Assembly: GCF_047777955.1 (NCBI RefSeq)
Contig: NZ_CP180537.1
Location: 4,030,001 to 4,094,000 of the forward strand
Direction of reading: 5' to 3'
Origin: Didemnitutus sp047777955
GTDB taxonomy: Bacteria > Verrucomicrobiota > Verrucomicrobiia > Opitutales > Opitutaceae
DNA: 64,000 nt
Below, one piece after another: positions 41,064 through 50,223 of this stretch. The notes below the pieces were generated by a model, which was not told the origin of the DNA, searched no databases, and saw only the letters and a list, made by a program, of their open reading frames with translations. Every line of letters begins with the position of its first letter. Positions within the stretch are counted from its first letter, which is position 1. Both the position numbers and the translations under genes were made by a program.

Positions 41064-43622
41064 TTTTCATGCGCACGCCCGGAAAAGTCTTCCCGCTGTT
41101 CTTCCTCGCGCTTGTCGTCGCGCTCATCGCCGGCACGACCCTTCGCGCCCAGACCGTGCGCTGGGACCCGCCGTCCGGCCAGCTGGGTTTCAACCAGGTC
41201 AGCGAGCTCGCCCTCGTCTTCGAGGAGTGCGAGCCCGACGGCGCCCCGCCCATCCCGCAGGTCGACGGCCTCGTGCTGGGCCGCCCCTCGCAGAGCAGCG
41301 AGACCCAGATGATCAACTTCAAGGTCTCCCGCCGCTTCGTCCTCACCTACCCCGTCCGCCCGACCAAGCGCGCCACCATCTCGATCCCCGCCTTCACGAT
41401 CCAGACCGACAAGGGCGCCCTGCGCGTCGCCGCCGCGAACTACTCCGTCGGCGAGGCCACCGTCGGCAACAGCGGAATCGCCGTCGCCGACATCGCCTCC
41501 GCCAAGCTCAACGTCCCGAAGAACACCTTCTGGGCCGGCGAGGTCTTCCCCGTTGCCTACGAACTGAGCGTCATCAAGCGCTACTTCCATTCCCCCGCCT
41601 CCGCCATCGACTGGCCGTCCGCACCGCTCGTGATCGAGGACTGGTCGAAACCCGAGCCGGGCGAGGCCATGCTGCGCGGCGAGCGCCGCTTCCTCGTCAC
41701 GCAGTCCACCCGCGCCTACGCCAAGCAGCCGGGCACCTTCACCCTCAAGCCCGCGCAGCGAGCTCGTGAACCTCAACGTCGCCCAGAGCGGCTTCGGCTT
41801 CCCCTTCATGCAGACCGCGGTCGAGCAGCGCGTCCTCGCGACCGATCCGCTCGAGCTGACGATCAAGCCGCTCCCCGCCGCGCCGGCCGACTTCTCCGGC
41901 GCCGTCGGCAACTTCGCCCTCGTCTCCAAGGTCGTCCCCACCGCGCCCGCCGTCGGCGAGCCCGTCACCTGGACGCTCGAGCTCTCCGGCCTCGGCAACT
42001 GGCCCGATATCTCCGGCCTGCCCCAGCGCGAGGTCTCGAGCGACTTCTCCGTCGTCCAGCCCAAGTCGAAACGCACGATGAAGGACAACTCGCTCTTCGA
42101 GGGCACGCTGGCGGAGGACGTCGTGCTCGTGCCCAACAAGCCCGGCACCTACCAGCTCGGCTCGGTCAAGTTCACCTACTTCGACACCGCCAGCGGCAGC
42201 TACAAGACGATCACCACCGAGCCGGTCACGCTCACCGTCGCCCCCGCGGCCGCCGCGCCCACCGCGCCGTCGCCGAGCGGCCCGGTCCAGTTCTCGCTCA
42301 ACCCGCCGGCGAACGGCGCCGCCCCCGCGCTCAAGCTGCCCGATCCCGTCGCCCCCACGCCGCCGGATAACCTGCCGCGCGACCCGCTCACCGAGTCGCG
42401 CCGCGGCTTCGCACCGATGAGCACCGATCGCCTCGTCGTCCTCAGTCTTCTGTCCTCCGTCCTCGGCCCCCTGCTCGCCTGGCTCACACTCGCCGCACTG
42501 CGCTCGCGCGCGCTCGACCCGCAGCGTCGCCGCCGCGAGGCGCGCGCCGCCCTCGCCGGCGTGCTCGACCGCATGCGCACCGCCGGGCCCGAAAGCGCCG
42601 CGCGCAACGTCCAGCTCCGCCTCTGGCAGCTCCACGCCGCCGCGCTCTGGGAAATCCCGCACGCCGCGCCGGGCGCGCCGCTCGTCCGCGCCGCCATCGC
42701 CGCGCGCGCCCGCGACGCCGCCGACGCCTGGACCGCGCTCTGGACCGAGGCCGACCGCGCCCAGCACGGCCGCGACGCCACCCTGCCGGCCGACTGGGGC
42801 CTCCGCGCCGAGGGCGCCCTGCAGGCCGTGCGCGTCCCCGGCTGGCCCTTCCTCTCGCTCTTCGCGCCGCGGCACCTGCTGCCCTTCCTCTTCGCGCTCG
42901 CGATCGCCTTCGCGCCCGCCAGCGCGCGCGCCGACGCCGCCGCGGACTACAAGGCGGGGCGTTTCGCCGCCGCCGAGGGCGCCTGGCACAAGGCCGTCGC
43001 CGCCGACCCGCGCGACTGGGCCGCCCGCCACAACCTCGGCCTCGCCCTCGCGCAGCAGGACCGCTGGGCCGAGGCGACCGCGCACTGGACCGCCGCCTTC
43101 CTCCTCGCTCCCTCCGACGCCAATGCCCGCGCCGATCTCGCCCTCGGCCTGCAACGTTCCGGGATGGCGCCGCCCGAGCTGGTCGAGTTTTCCCACGGTG
43201 AAGGCCGCTACGCGCTCGCCCGCGCCGCCTCGCCCGGCACATGGCAACTCGCCCTCCTCGGCGCCGCGCTGCTCATCGCGATCGCGCTCGTGCTGCTCCT
43301 GCTCAGGGGCTACGGCCGCATCGGCGGCTGGGCGCGGCCGACGGCGCTCGCCGTCGTCATCCTCGCCATCCTGCTCGCCGCCGCCGCCACGCTCAGCCTC
43401 CACACCTACGGCCAGCTCGCGCATCCCGACGCCGTGATGGTCTGGCGCGCCTCGACCCTGCGCTCGCTGCCGACCGAGGCCGACACGCAGAAAACCTCCC
43501 CGCTCTCCGCCGGCTCGATCGCCACCGTCGACAAGGCCTTCCTCGGCTGGAGCCGCCTGAACTTCCCCGGCGGCCAAACCGGCTGGGCCCGGACCGAGGA
43601 CCTCGTGAAGCTGTATCGGTAG
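41060..43622 (+). CDS. BatD-BatE fusion (frameshift near 41755)
   Basis: About 850 residues when corrected. A signal peptide (FPLFFLALVVALIAGTTLRAQ) leads into beta-sandwich BatD repeats (LNVPKNTFWAGEVFPVAYEL). At 41750-41760 the frame shifts: one frame degenerates after TFTLKPAQ, the next continues SELVNLNVAQSGFGFPFMQ; here removing one base restores the frame. Then VGEPVTWTLELSGLGNWPDI, a TM (~450), a second secretion-like stretch ending ASARADAA, a TPR-like repeat (DYKAGRFAAAEGAWHKAVAA), two TMs and an SH3-like end (LNFPGGQTGWARTEDL), the BatE pattern. Start GTG 41060 or ATG 41069. Confidence 0.83.
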
Positions 43623-43682
43623 CGCACGGGCGGCGCCGGCCTCCCGCCCGCGCCGCGGAACGGAACCGCCTCGAATCCGGCG

Positions 43683-44224
43683 CTACGGCCGCGTCTTCCG
43701 CACCATCCGCCCGATCGACTCCTCCGGATTCAGCCGCGTGGCCTCGGCCAGCGTGACCCAGGCGACGTCGTGCGACTCGTCGCTGACGATCACGGGCTCC
43801 GCCGGGTCGGCCTCGATCAGGAAACGCACGTCGAAGTGCCAGTGCTCGGGCTCCGTCTTCCGCGCCGGGATGCGATGGCGGTCCACGTCGAAAATCTCCG
43901 CGGACACCGCCCGCACCCGCGTCAGTCCCGACTCCTCGCGCACCTCGCGCAGCGCCGCCGCGAGCAGGTCCGCCTCGCCGTCGGCATGGCCGCCCAGCTG
44001 CACCCACAGGTCGAGTTTGCGGTGATGCGTCAGCAGCACGCGGGTGCGCGCCGGGTCGACGACCCAGGCCGACGCCGTCAAATGCCCGTCGAGGCACGAG
44101 CGGCGCAGGCAGTCCGGATGCGCCGCGATGAAGGGAAATACCCCGCCAGCATCTCGCTCTCGTGCCCGGGCTCGGCACGGGCCGCGTGCCGGCGCAGCAG
44201 CGCCACGGTGTCGTCGAGCGTCAT
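43683..44224 (-). CDS. NUDIX hydrolase (frameshift near 44137)
   Basis: About 180 residues when corrected. The Nudix box is clear: GGHADGEADLLAAALREVRE with EESGL (GX5EX7REUXEEXGU). The ATG at 44222-44224 gives MTLDDTVALLRRHAARAEPG and ..LAGYFP, then a one-base shift at TTCCCTTC (about 44137) is needed to continue IAAHPDCLRRSCLDGHLTAS into the Nudix domain; without it the downstream part has no proper start. Hydrolyses a nucleoside diphosphate linked to another group; substrate unknown. Convergent with the Bat operon. Confidence 0.82.
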
Positions 44225-44228
44225 GGGC

Positions 44229-44807
44229 TCACCGCGTCTGATACCACTTGGCGTCGCCGGGCTGGTGCGTCCAGCCGTCGATCAGGGGGAAAATCTCGTC
44301 GATCGTCCGCGCGACGGCGAATTTCCCGCGGATCGTCTCGCGCATGAATTTCTCGTCCACGATCCGTTCGAACATCCGCAGCAGGTCGTCGTAATAGCCG
44401 TCCTGGTTGAGGATCACGATCGGCTTCTGCAGCACCTCGAGGTGCGCCAGCGTCAGGATCTCGAGCAGCTCCTCCAGCGTGCCCCAGCCGCCGGGCAGGG
44501 CGAGGAAGGCGTCGGCGCGCGTCTCCATCAGCATCTTCCGCTCGCGCATCGTGAGGACCGAGATCAGCTCGTCCGCCTCGGTGAACTCGAGCTCGCGCGC
44601 CTTCATGAATTCCGGGATCACGCCGATGACCTTGCCGCCGCCGGCCTTGGTGCCGCGCGCGACCGAGCCCATCAGGCCGGTCTTGCCGCCGCCGTAGACC
44701 AGCGCCCAGCCGCGCCGCGCGATCTCGCGCCCGACCTGCTCGGCCGCCGCCGCATACTTCGGCTCCAGCCGGTCGCTCGAGGAACAGTAGACGCACAGGG
44801 ACTTCAT
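44229..44807 (-). CDS. LOG-family protein (TIGR00730, nucleoside 5'-monophosphate phosphoribohydrolase-like)
   Basis: 192 residues: MKSLCVYCSSSDRLEPKYAA, ALVYGGGKTGLMGSVARG, the signature PGGWGTLEELLEILTLAHLE, and MRERKMLM. PGGxGTxxE is the catalytic/binding motif of the LOG (Lonely Guy) family, which cleaves ribose phosphate from (modified) AMP; bacterial members serve nucleotide salvage or cytokinin formation. Full length. Lies 4 bp upstream of the NUDIX gene's start, same strand, so both probably form a nucleotide clean-up pair. Confidence 0.93.
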   Translation of the reverse strand: MKSLCVYCSSSDRLEPKYAAAAEQVGREIARRGWALVYGGGKTGLMGSVARGTKAGGGKVIGVIPEFMKARELEFTEADELISVLTMRERKMLMETRADAFLALPGGWGTLEELLEILTLAHLEVLQKPIVILNQDGYYDDLLRMFERIVDEKFMRETIRGKFAVARTIDEIFPLIDGWTHQPGDAKWYQTR

Positions 44808-44898
44808 GGGAGCACCAGAGATGGACGCAGATGCACCGGGATGAAATGCAAAAATCCCGTGGCCGGTCCGCCTGATCTGTGTCCATCTGTGTCCACCT
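44808..44898. repeat. Short inverted repeat of the AGATGGACACAGAT family
   Basis: AGATGGACGCAGAT (44819-44832) mirrors ATCTGTGTCCATCT (44875-44888) with one mismatch; the right side continues with a near-copy, CTGTGTCCACCTGTGG. Sits in the 91-bp gap between divergent LOG and gluQ genes and reaches the gluQ start codon. This kind of 'ATCTGTGTCCATCTGTG' string recurs in many genomes as a dispersed repeat. Confidence 0.65.
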
Positions 44899-45777
44899 GT
44901 GGTTGAAAAGAATCCCAGCTACCGCGGCCGCCTCGCGCCCTCGCCTACGGGCTACCTGCACCTCGGCCACGCGCGGACGTTCTGGATCGCGCACCAGCGC
45001 GCGCTGGCCGCGGGCGGCGCGCTGATCCTGCGCAACGACGACCTCGACGCCGCGCGCTGCCGCCCGGAGTTCGTCGCCGCCATGCTCGAGGATCTGGCCT
45101 GGTTCGGCTTCCGCTGGAGCGAGGGGCCCGACGTCGGCGGGCCGCACGCACCCTACGACCAGAGCCGCCGCCACGCGCACTACGCCGCGGCCTTCGACCG
45201 CCTGCGTGCCGCCGGCGCCATCTACCCCTGCACCTGCTCCCGCAAGGACGTGCAGGCCGCCGCGAGCGCCCCGCACGAGAGCCCGGCCGCCCCGGGCGTC
45301 GGCGACGAGCCGCACTATCCCGGCACCTGCCGGCCGGACCACCTCGCGCCGGCCGAGCGCATCCGCCGCGCCACGCTCCCGCGCGCCGGCGTGAACTGGC
45401 GCTTCCGCGTGCCCGAAGGCGAGACGCTCGCCTTCGCCGACGGGCATTTCGGGCCGCAACACGCCGTCGCCGGACGCGAGATCGCCGACTTCCTCGTCTG
45501 GCGCCGGGACGACACGCCGAGCTACCAGCTCGCCTGCACGGTGGACGACGCCGCGATGGGCATCACCGAGGTCGTGCGCGGCGCGGACCTGATCCGGTCG
45601 ACCTTCCGGCAACTGCTGCTCTACCGCACGCTCGGCGCGGCCGCCCCGGCGTTCTTCCACTGCCCGCTCGTTACCGACGAGCACGGTGTGCGCCTCGCCA
45701 AGCGCCACGACGCCCTCTCGCTCCGCGCCCTCCGCGCCGCCGGGCGCACGCCGGCGGCGCTGCGCGCCGGATGGTAA
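44899..45777 (+). CDS. gluQ: Glutamyl-Q tRNA(Asp) synthetase
   Basis: 292 residues: a GluRS catalytic core without the anticodon-binding domain, as in GluQ/YadB, which attaches Glu to queuosine in tRNA(Asp). YRGRLAPSPTGYLHLGHARTF contains the HIGH motif; DLDAARCRPEF and YQLACTVDDAAMGITEVVRG are conserved. The KMSKS-like motif is RLAKRHDAL. A short Cys pair (CTCSRKD and YPGTCR) resembles the zinc-binding site. The GTG at 44899 is in the right end of an inverted repeat. Confidence 0.92.
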   Translation: MVEKNPSYRGRLAPSPTGYLHLGHARTFWIAHQRALAAGGALILRNDDLDAARCRPEFVAAMLEDLAWFGFRWSEGPDVGGPHAPYDQSRRHAHYAAAFDRLRAAGAIYPCTCSRKDVQAAASAPHESPAAPGVGDEPHYPGTCRPDHLAPAERIRRATLPRAGVNWRFRVPEGETLAFADGHFGPQHAVAGREIADFLVWRRDDTPSYQLACTVDDAAMGITEVVRGADLIRSTFRQLLLYRTLGAAAPAFFHCPLVTDEHGVRLAKRHDALSLRALRAAGRTPAALRAGW

Positions 45778-45783
45778 ATCCCG

Positions 45784-46161
45784 TCAGTGCCCGCGGCCGT
45801 GGTTGTGCCACGCCGTCGGCAGGATCGCCTCGGTGCCGATGAGGTAGTTGCGGTAGTAGAGCCAGAAGATCGCCGCGCCGAGCACCACGAGGAAGGCCAG
45901 TTCGCCCGCACCGCCGCCCGCCGAGCGGCTGGTGCGCCGCAGCGACTGCACGCACCAGATCACCGCCGGCGCGACGGCAAAGGCCACCAGCGAGGCGCCG
46001 AAGAGCACCATGCCCATGATGAAGAGCGTGCGCAGCAGGCCGTCCTCGATCAGCTTCGCCTTGTAGGCGATGATCTCGTTGGCGAGGTTCAGCAGCAGCA
46101 GGCAGCACGGAAGCACGTAGTATTTCTCGAGCGCGGCGGAGGCCTTCATCGTGGAAACCAC
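45784..46161 (-). CDS. Small membrane protein, unknown function
   Basis: 125 residues (or 121 from the second Met). Three hydrophobic segments: VLPCCLLLLNLANEI, IMGMVLFGASLVAFAVAPAV and ELAFLVVLGAAIFWLYY, with a His-rich end (AWHNHGRGH). No family recognised. Convergent with gluQ (7 bp apart) and divergent from the FmdB-like gene. Confidence 0.6.
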   Translation of the reverse strand: MVSTMKASAALEKYYVLPCCLLLLNLANEIIAYKAKLIEDGLLRTLFIMGMVLFGASLVAFAVAPAVIWCVQSLRRTSRSAGGGAGELAFLVVLGAAIFWLYYRNYLIGTEAILPTAWHNHGRGH

Positions 46162-46250
46162 TGCCGCGCCGGCCGCGCCGGGTCCAGACCGAAGCCGGCC
46201 CGCCGCGCGCTTGCCTCCGCGGCAATTCGGCTTTCAACCAACAGGGTCCC

Positions 46251-46500
46251 ATGGCCACCTACGTCTACGAAACGATCCCCGAGCAACCCGGCGAGGCCCC
46301 GCGCCGCTTCGAGGTCGTGCAGAGCATGAAGGACGCGCCTCTCGCGCGCGACCCGGCCACCGGCCGGCGCGTGCGCCGCGTGATCTCCGGCGGCTACGGG
46401 CTGATGGGTGTGGGCGAAAAATTCCGCCGCCCCCGCCGCCGCGCCGTGCGCCCCCGGCTGCGCCTGCCACGCCGGCCCGCGCATTCCCCCGGTTTCCTAA
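46251..46500 (+). CDS. FmdB-type small zinc-ribbon-like protein (frameshift near 46415)
   Basis: About 83 residues when corrected. MATYVYETIPEQPGEAPRRF and MKDAPLARDPATGRRVRRVI are typical of FmdB-like regulators, although the usual N-terminal CxxC pair is not visible. In the first frame the gene runs into the next one through Arg/Pro noise. Removing one base in the GAAAAATT run gives AAPAAAPCAPGCACHAGPRI and a stop at 46498-46500, the Cys-rich end expected. Function of the family is unclear; some regulate transcription. Confidence 0.62.
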
Positions 46501-46502
46501 CC

Positions 46503-47000
46503 ATGTCCGACCTCGAGAAGGCCTACACCGCGCCCGCCGGCGCCGCCCGGGGCGCCATTGTGATGGCGGCGCCCGACCTCACGCGCCATCCGCCGCGCAG
46601 CCCGCGCACCCGCCTCGGCGGCTACGTCCACCTGCCGCGCCTGATCGACAAGGCCCGTGCCCAGATCGCCGGCACGAACGGCGACTACCACTTCGACTGC
46701 CCGATGGACCAGCGCTTCTGGGCCTTCACCGGCATCGCGCCGGAGGCGATGTTCGCCGCGATCCAGTCGGGCCAGAGCGACAGCGAGCTGCTCGCCTTCG
46801 TGCAGGCCCACACCCGCCGCCACCCCAGCGAGATCGCGGCGTGGTCGCAGTGGTTCGAGCAGCTGACGCCCGGCTCGCCGGAGTCGCGCGAGTTTTTCAA
46901 CGCCGTCCACCGCCAGAACGCCCCGCAGCGCGAGGACATCGTCACCTGGTTCGACTGGCTGGAGCTGGACGACTACGTGACCTTTGGCGGAAGGCCGTAA
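46503..47000 (+). CDS. DUF5069 protein
   Basis: 165 residues from ATG 46503, or 145 from ATG 46563, where the family pattern starts (APDLTRHPPRSPRTRLGGYV). Conserved elements: HLPRLIDKARAQIAGTNGDY, HFDCPMDQRFWAFTGIAPE and the C-terminal FDWLELDDYV. DUF5069 is common in Verrucomicrobia and of unknown function. It is in the same raw frame as the FmdB-like gene, but a frameshift and a stop separate them. Confidence 0.8.
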   Translation: MSDLEKAYTAPAGAARGAIVMAAPDLTRHPPRSPRTRLGGYVHLPRLIDKARAQIAGTNGDYHFDCPMDQRFWAFTGIAPEAMFAAIQSGQSDSELLAFVQAHTRRHPSEIAAWSQWFEQLTPGSPESREFFNAVHRQNAPQREDIVTWFDWLELDDYVTFGGRP

Positions 47001-47036
47001 CGGAATCCCCGCCGCGCGCGCCGGAATCGGAGAAGC

Positions 47037-47414
47037 TCAGAGCTCGGTATACTTGTCCGCCCGCCCGCGGGCCTTCTCGACCGGGTATTTGGCGGCGTTC
47101 TGCGCCAGCTTCGCCTCGATCGCGGCGGCGAGGTCGAGCTGGCTGATGTTGGCGAACTCCAGCGCGTAGATCACCACGTCGGCGAGTTCGTCCGCGATCT
47201 TCTGGCGCTTCCTCGCGTCGGCGACGACCGCCTGCGACGCCGCCGACTCGCTCCAGAGGAAATGCTCCATCAGCTCGCCCGCCTCGGCCGCGAGCGCCAT
47301 GCTCAGGTTCTTCGGCGAGTGGAACTGCACCCAGTCGCGCTCGCGGGCGAACGCCATCACGCGCTCCCGCAGCTCCGCCACCGTGGTCTGGTCGTCGCGC
47401 ATCGGTTTGCTCAT
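47037..47414 (-). CDS. MazG-like nucleotide pyrophosphohydrolase (RS21-C6/dCTPase-like)
   Basis: 125 residues, all-alpha NTP pyrophosphohydrolase. NLSMALAAEAGELMEHFLW gives the ExxE metal site and KIADELADVVIYALEFANI the second ExxD; WVQFHSPKNL is typical of dCTPase/MazG-like proteins. Length fits a single-domain form, which removes non-canonical dNTPs. ATG at 47412-47414; upstream in-frame sequence does not look coding. Confidence 0.9.
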   Translation of the reverse strand: MSKPMRDDQTTVAELRERVMAFARERDWVQFHSPKNLSMALAAEAGELMEHFLWSESAASQAVVADARKRQKIADELADVVIYALEFANISQLDLAAAIEAKLAQNAAKYPVEKARGRADKYTEL

Positions 47415-47789
47415 GCGCGCACCCTGTCGCGCGGCCTCCGCCGGGGCAAGACGGCTGTGCCATTGAGTCATAGGGGCAGCTGGCACGGTTCCGGCTGAAG
47501 AAACCACTTGTTGATCCGATGCGTCTATGCATCGTCCAAGATACTCACTCAATGGCTCACGCCGCTCCAGTCCATCGTCACGCTCGCCGCGCTGCGCTCT
47601 CGCAGGCGGTCACGTGCTTTGGCATGCAGCAAATGCTGCAACAGCGCCAGTGCGTCGCCATTTGGGTCAAACTTACCGACGCGGGCTGCCTGGCCTGACG
47701 GGACCGAAACCAAGGTCCAACGTCCTCAACCCAGGAGACCCGCCGGTGAAAACCGACGAGCCCCGCTCACCATTTTTCCTTCCTTTCCC
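47415..47789. other. Intergenic region, no gene seen
   Basis: 375 bp between the MazG-like and Hsp20-like genes (divergent). GC is uneven and no frame has coding character. Short palindromes such as GGACC-(8)-GGTCC near 47703 and CAGCAAATGCTG at 47632-47643 are visible. It should contain the heat-shock gene's promoter, but I cannot place it with confidence. Confidence 0.5.
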
Positions 47790-48179
47790 ATGCATACGAT
47801 CATCCCAGCCCTCAGCCGCTCCCCGACCGACGACAGCGTCACGGTCGCGGACTTCCGTCAGCCTCGTTACGAGATCGCGGAGCTCGCGCAGGCGCTGAAA
47901 CTCGACGTCTTCATTCCCGGCGTCGAACCCAGCCACGTGGACATCACCACGCGCGGGCCGGACCTCGTGATCGTCGCGCGTAAGCCGCACCTCGTGCGCC
48001 CGAACTGGCGCGCGCTCCACCTCGAAGCCGCGCAGCGCGACTACGAGCTGAAGCTGCGCCTCGGCCACGGCTTCGACTTCGACGCGCTGCGCGCCGAGAT
48101 GCGCGACGGCGTGCTAATGATCGTCGTGCCGAAACGTAATGTTTCGGTGACACGCGCATCTGCGCGCCGCGTGGCATAG
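47790..48179 (+). CDS. Hsp20/alpha-crystallin-like protein
   Basis: 129 residues with an alpha-crystallin-type beta-sandwich: RYEIAELAQALKLDVFIPGV, VDITTRGPDLVIVARK, and the C-terminal strand DGVLMIVVPKR, equivalent to the GVL...PK motif of small heat-shock proteins. FRQPRYEIAE at the N-terminus and a short tail follow the usual pattern. ATG-free-oligomer chaperone role inferred. Two terminators follow. Confidence 0.85.
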   Translation: MHTIIPALSRSPTDDSVTVADFRQPRYEIAELAQALKLDVFIPGVEPSHVDITTRGPDLVIVARKPHLVRPNWRALHLEAAQRDYELKLRLGHGFDFDALRAEMRDGVLMIVVPKRNVSVTRASARRVA

Positions 48180-48210
48180 AACCGGCTATCAACCGATCAC
48201 AGTTTCACTT

Positions 48211-48230
48211 CCCCCGCCTAGCGGGGGTTT
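48211..48230 (+). terminator. Terminator-like hairpin after the Hsp20-like gene
   Basis: CCCCCGC (48211-48217), loop CTA, GCGGGGG (48221-48227), then TTT; 32 bp after the stop. Confidence 0.65.
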
Positions 48231-48249
48231 GGGGTAGATAACAGCAATG

Positions 48250-48286
48250 GCGGGCCGCCCAGGGGTGGGCGGCCCGCTTCCCTTTT
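48250..48286 (+). terminator. Second, stronger rho-independent terminator
   Basis: GCGGGCCGCCC (48250-48260), loop of 6, GGGCGGCCCGC (48267-48277), then TTCCCTTTT. A perfect 11-bp stem with a pyrimidine tail. Confidence 0.85.
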
Positions 48287-48473
48287 CCGAGGACAATTAT
48301 CAGCCGCGTTCATCCGCGCGCGCGGCGCGAGCCGGACACGACAAGTTTTGTTCATCCCCGCGCGCCCGCGCCCGAGCGACGACGCCCGCCGCGCGGCCCG
48401 GCGGAGAAATTTCTCTGGAACAAAAGCCCGCGCGCCGGGTTCTGATCCTAACGACCGCAGTCATCATTTCGCC
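48287..48473. other. Intergenic region with no clear gene
   Basis: About 190 bp of mixed composition after the terminators. Short open stretches in both directions have no codon bias. Contains GCGCGCGCGGCGCG-like runs but nothing assignable. Confidence 0.4.
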
Positions 48474-48673
48474 ATGACCCACTTCCCCAAAAGTCCTTCC
48501 GCTTCGCCTTCGGGCCGCCGGCACTCGTGCCGGTCCGCTCGGGCGCAACGCGTGACGTGACCTGGGGACGGAGAATTTTCAGCGCCCCGGCGCTCGACCC
48601 GCGCCGCGAACTCGAGCCGCTCCCGTTCATCGCCGCCCGCGTGACACAGCCCTCGGGCCACCGCGCCGAGTGA
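48474..48673 (+). CDS. Possible small protein, frameshifted near 48490
   Basis: ATG 48474 reads MTHFPK and then needs one extra base in an AAAA run to continue KSFRFAFGPPALVPVRSGAT, then RDVTWGRRIFSAPALDPRRE and LEPLPFIAARVTQPSGHRAE with stop at 48671. That frame has strong G/C at third positions, like real genes here, and is open from 48452. About 66 residues; no family recognised. Could be a remnant of a larger gene. Confidence 0.35.
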
Positions 48674-48679
48674 GCGCGC

Positions 48680-49555
48680 TCAGCGCTCCGGCACCGGCCA
48701 GCTGACGCGCGCCTCGCCGCCGGCGTCCTGCTTCAGCCGCTCGGCCAGCACCGGCAACACCCGCCGGAATTCCTCGTCGATCCGCCACGGGGGATTCAGC
48801 ACCAGCAGGCCGCAGCCCTTCATCCGCACCTGCGCGGCGTCCGCCGCGATCTGCAGCTCCGCACACACCGCCGGCGGCGCGAACGGCGAGTCCGCCACCT
48901 CGCGCAGGAAGCGGTCGCTCTTGGTCCGCTCGGTGATCGGATACCAGATCGCATACGTGCCGCTCGGGAACCGCGCCAGCGCCTCGCGCAGCCCCGCGCG
49001 GATGTCGGCGAACTCGGTCGCGTTCTCGAAGGGCGGGTCGATCAGCACGAGCGCGCGCTTTTCCGGCGGCGGCAGCATCGCCTTCAGCGCAGTGTAGCCG
49101 TCCAGGCGCTGCACCGACACGCGCCGCTCCCGGCCAAAATCAATCGCCAGCGCCTCCGCGTCGTCCTCGCGCAGCTCGCACAGCGCCGCCCGGTCCTGCG
49201 CCCGCAGCGCCGCCTGCACGATCCACGGCGAACCGGGATAGAATTGCAGCTCGTCCGCCCGGCCGCCGGCGCGCGCGTTGAACGCCCGCACCGCGGCGAC
49301 ATAACCGGCCAGGTCCGCCGGCAGGTCCGTCGCCGCCCACAGGCGGCCGATGCCCGCCGGCCACTCCGGCGCGCGCTCGCGCCCGTCGGGCAGGAGCGTG
49401 GTCGTGCTGAGGTCGTAGCCGCCGCGACCGGCGTGGGTGTCGAGGTAGAGGAAGCCCTTTTCCTTGCGCTGCATCGCCCGCACGAGCTGGAGCAGCAGCG
49501 CGTGCTTGAACACGTCGGCGTAGTTGCCCGCGTGGTAGTGGTGCCGGTAATTCAC
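48680..49555 (-). CDS. rlmJ: 23S rRNA (adenine2030-N6)-methyltransferase
   Basis: 291 residues, full length. N-terminus MNYRHHYHAGNYADVFKHAL is the RlmJ signature; LDTHAGRGGYDL forms the SAM-binding region; ALVLIDPPFENATEFADI contains the catalytic DPPF motif and LLVLNPPWRIDEEF a conserved C-terminal NPPW. Methylates A2030 in 23S rRNA. Forms a tail-to-head pair with the YhcH gene (7 bp gap). Confidence 0.95.
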   Translation of the reverse strand: MNYRHHYHAGNYADVFKHALLLQLVRAMQRKEKGFLYLDTHAGRGGYDLSTTTLLPDGRERAPEWPAGIGRLWAATDLPADLAGYVAAVRAFNARAGGRADELQFYPGSPWIVQAALRAQDRAALCELREDDAEALAIDFGRERRVSVQRLDGYTALKAMLPPPEKRALVLIDPPFENATEFADIRAGLREALARFPSGTYAIWYPITERTKSDRFLREVADSPFAPPAVCAELQIAADAAQVRMKGCGLLVLNPPWRIDEEFRRVLPVLAERLKQDAGGEARVSWPVPER

Positions 49556-49562
49556 GCGCGGG

Positions 49563-50057
49563 TCAGGCGACCGGGACCTTCACCACCGCCTTGTGCACCA
49601 GCTGCGCGCGACCGCGCAGCTGGAGCGACGGCATGTGCCCGTCCGCCGGGAAGAACAGCGCCGCGTCGCCCGCGCGCATCGTCAGGCGCGTCGCGTCCGC
49701 CGTGTCGGCGTATTTCCGGAGGTCGCGCTCGGAGTCGTAATCGGTGGTCGGACTGAGCCGCGCGATATCCTCGACCTCCATCGCCTCCTCGCCGGCGACG
49801 ATGACCTGCACGTCGATGTATCGGCGGTGCGACTCGAAGAAGCCGTCCGGACGCGCCTTGGTCAGGTAAGCCTGCTCCATCACGAACGCCCCGCCGGCGA
49901 GCTCGACGCGGCTGCTGGTGCCCGGCGCGATGGCAAGGATGCGCCGGTGCACGTCCGAACCGGGGCGCAGCGCCTCGGCCACGTAGGCGAAGGCGGCGGC
50001 GAACTTTTCCGCGGGTTGCTGCGCGCGCAGGGAGGCGAACGGGGCGAATTGGGCCAT
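49563..50057 (-). CDS. YhcH/YjgK/YiaL family protein (DUF386)
   Basis: 164 residues, cupin-like barrel: HRRILAIAPGTSSRVELAGG, VMEQAYLTKARPDGFFESHR, RYIDVQVIVAGEEAMEV, SPTTDYDSERDL, FFPADGHMPSLQ. The ESHRRYIDVQ and P.DGHMP motifs define the family, where His/Glu bind a metal; members such as YhcH are linked to sialic acid or beta-galactoside use. ATG at 50055-50057. No sugar-use operon is nearby. Confidence 0.9.
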   Translation of the reverse strand: MAQFAPFASLRAQQPAEKFAAAFAYVAEALRPGSDVHRRILAIAPGTSSRVELAGGAFVMEQAYLTKARPDGFFESHRRYIDVQVIVAGEEAMEVEDIARLSPTTDYDSERDLRKYADTADATRLTMRAGDAALFFPADGHMPSLQLRGRAQLVHKAVVKVPVA

Positions 50058-50223
50058 GTGCCGAGGATTGCCCGCCGCGCCCGCGCGGCAAGAGCGTTCC
50101 ACGGCTCGCCGCCCCGGCGGCCCGCTCCGGCAGAAAAAGTTCGAGGGGCGCGGGAATTCGTGGCGTATTACCCCCCGAACGCCGCCATGGTGGCGGCCTT
50201 CACCCAACTCATCCCGAACCCCC

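Noticed and set aside
46251..47000. An FmdB-DUF5069 fusion protein
   Set aside because: The FmdB Cys-rich end is in another frame with its own stop at 46500, and DUF5069 has its own start.
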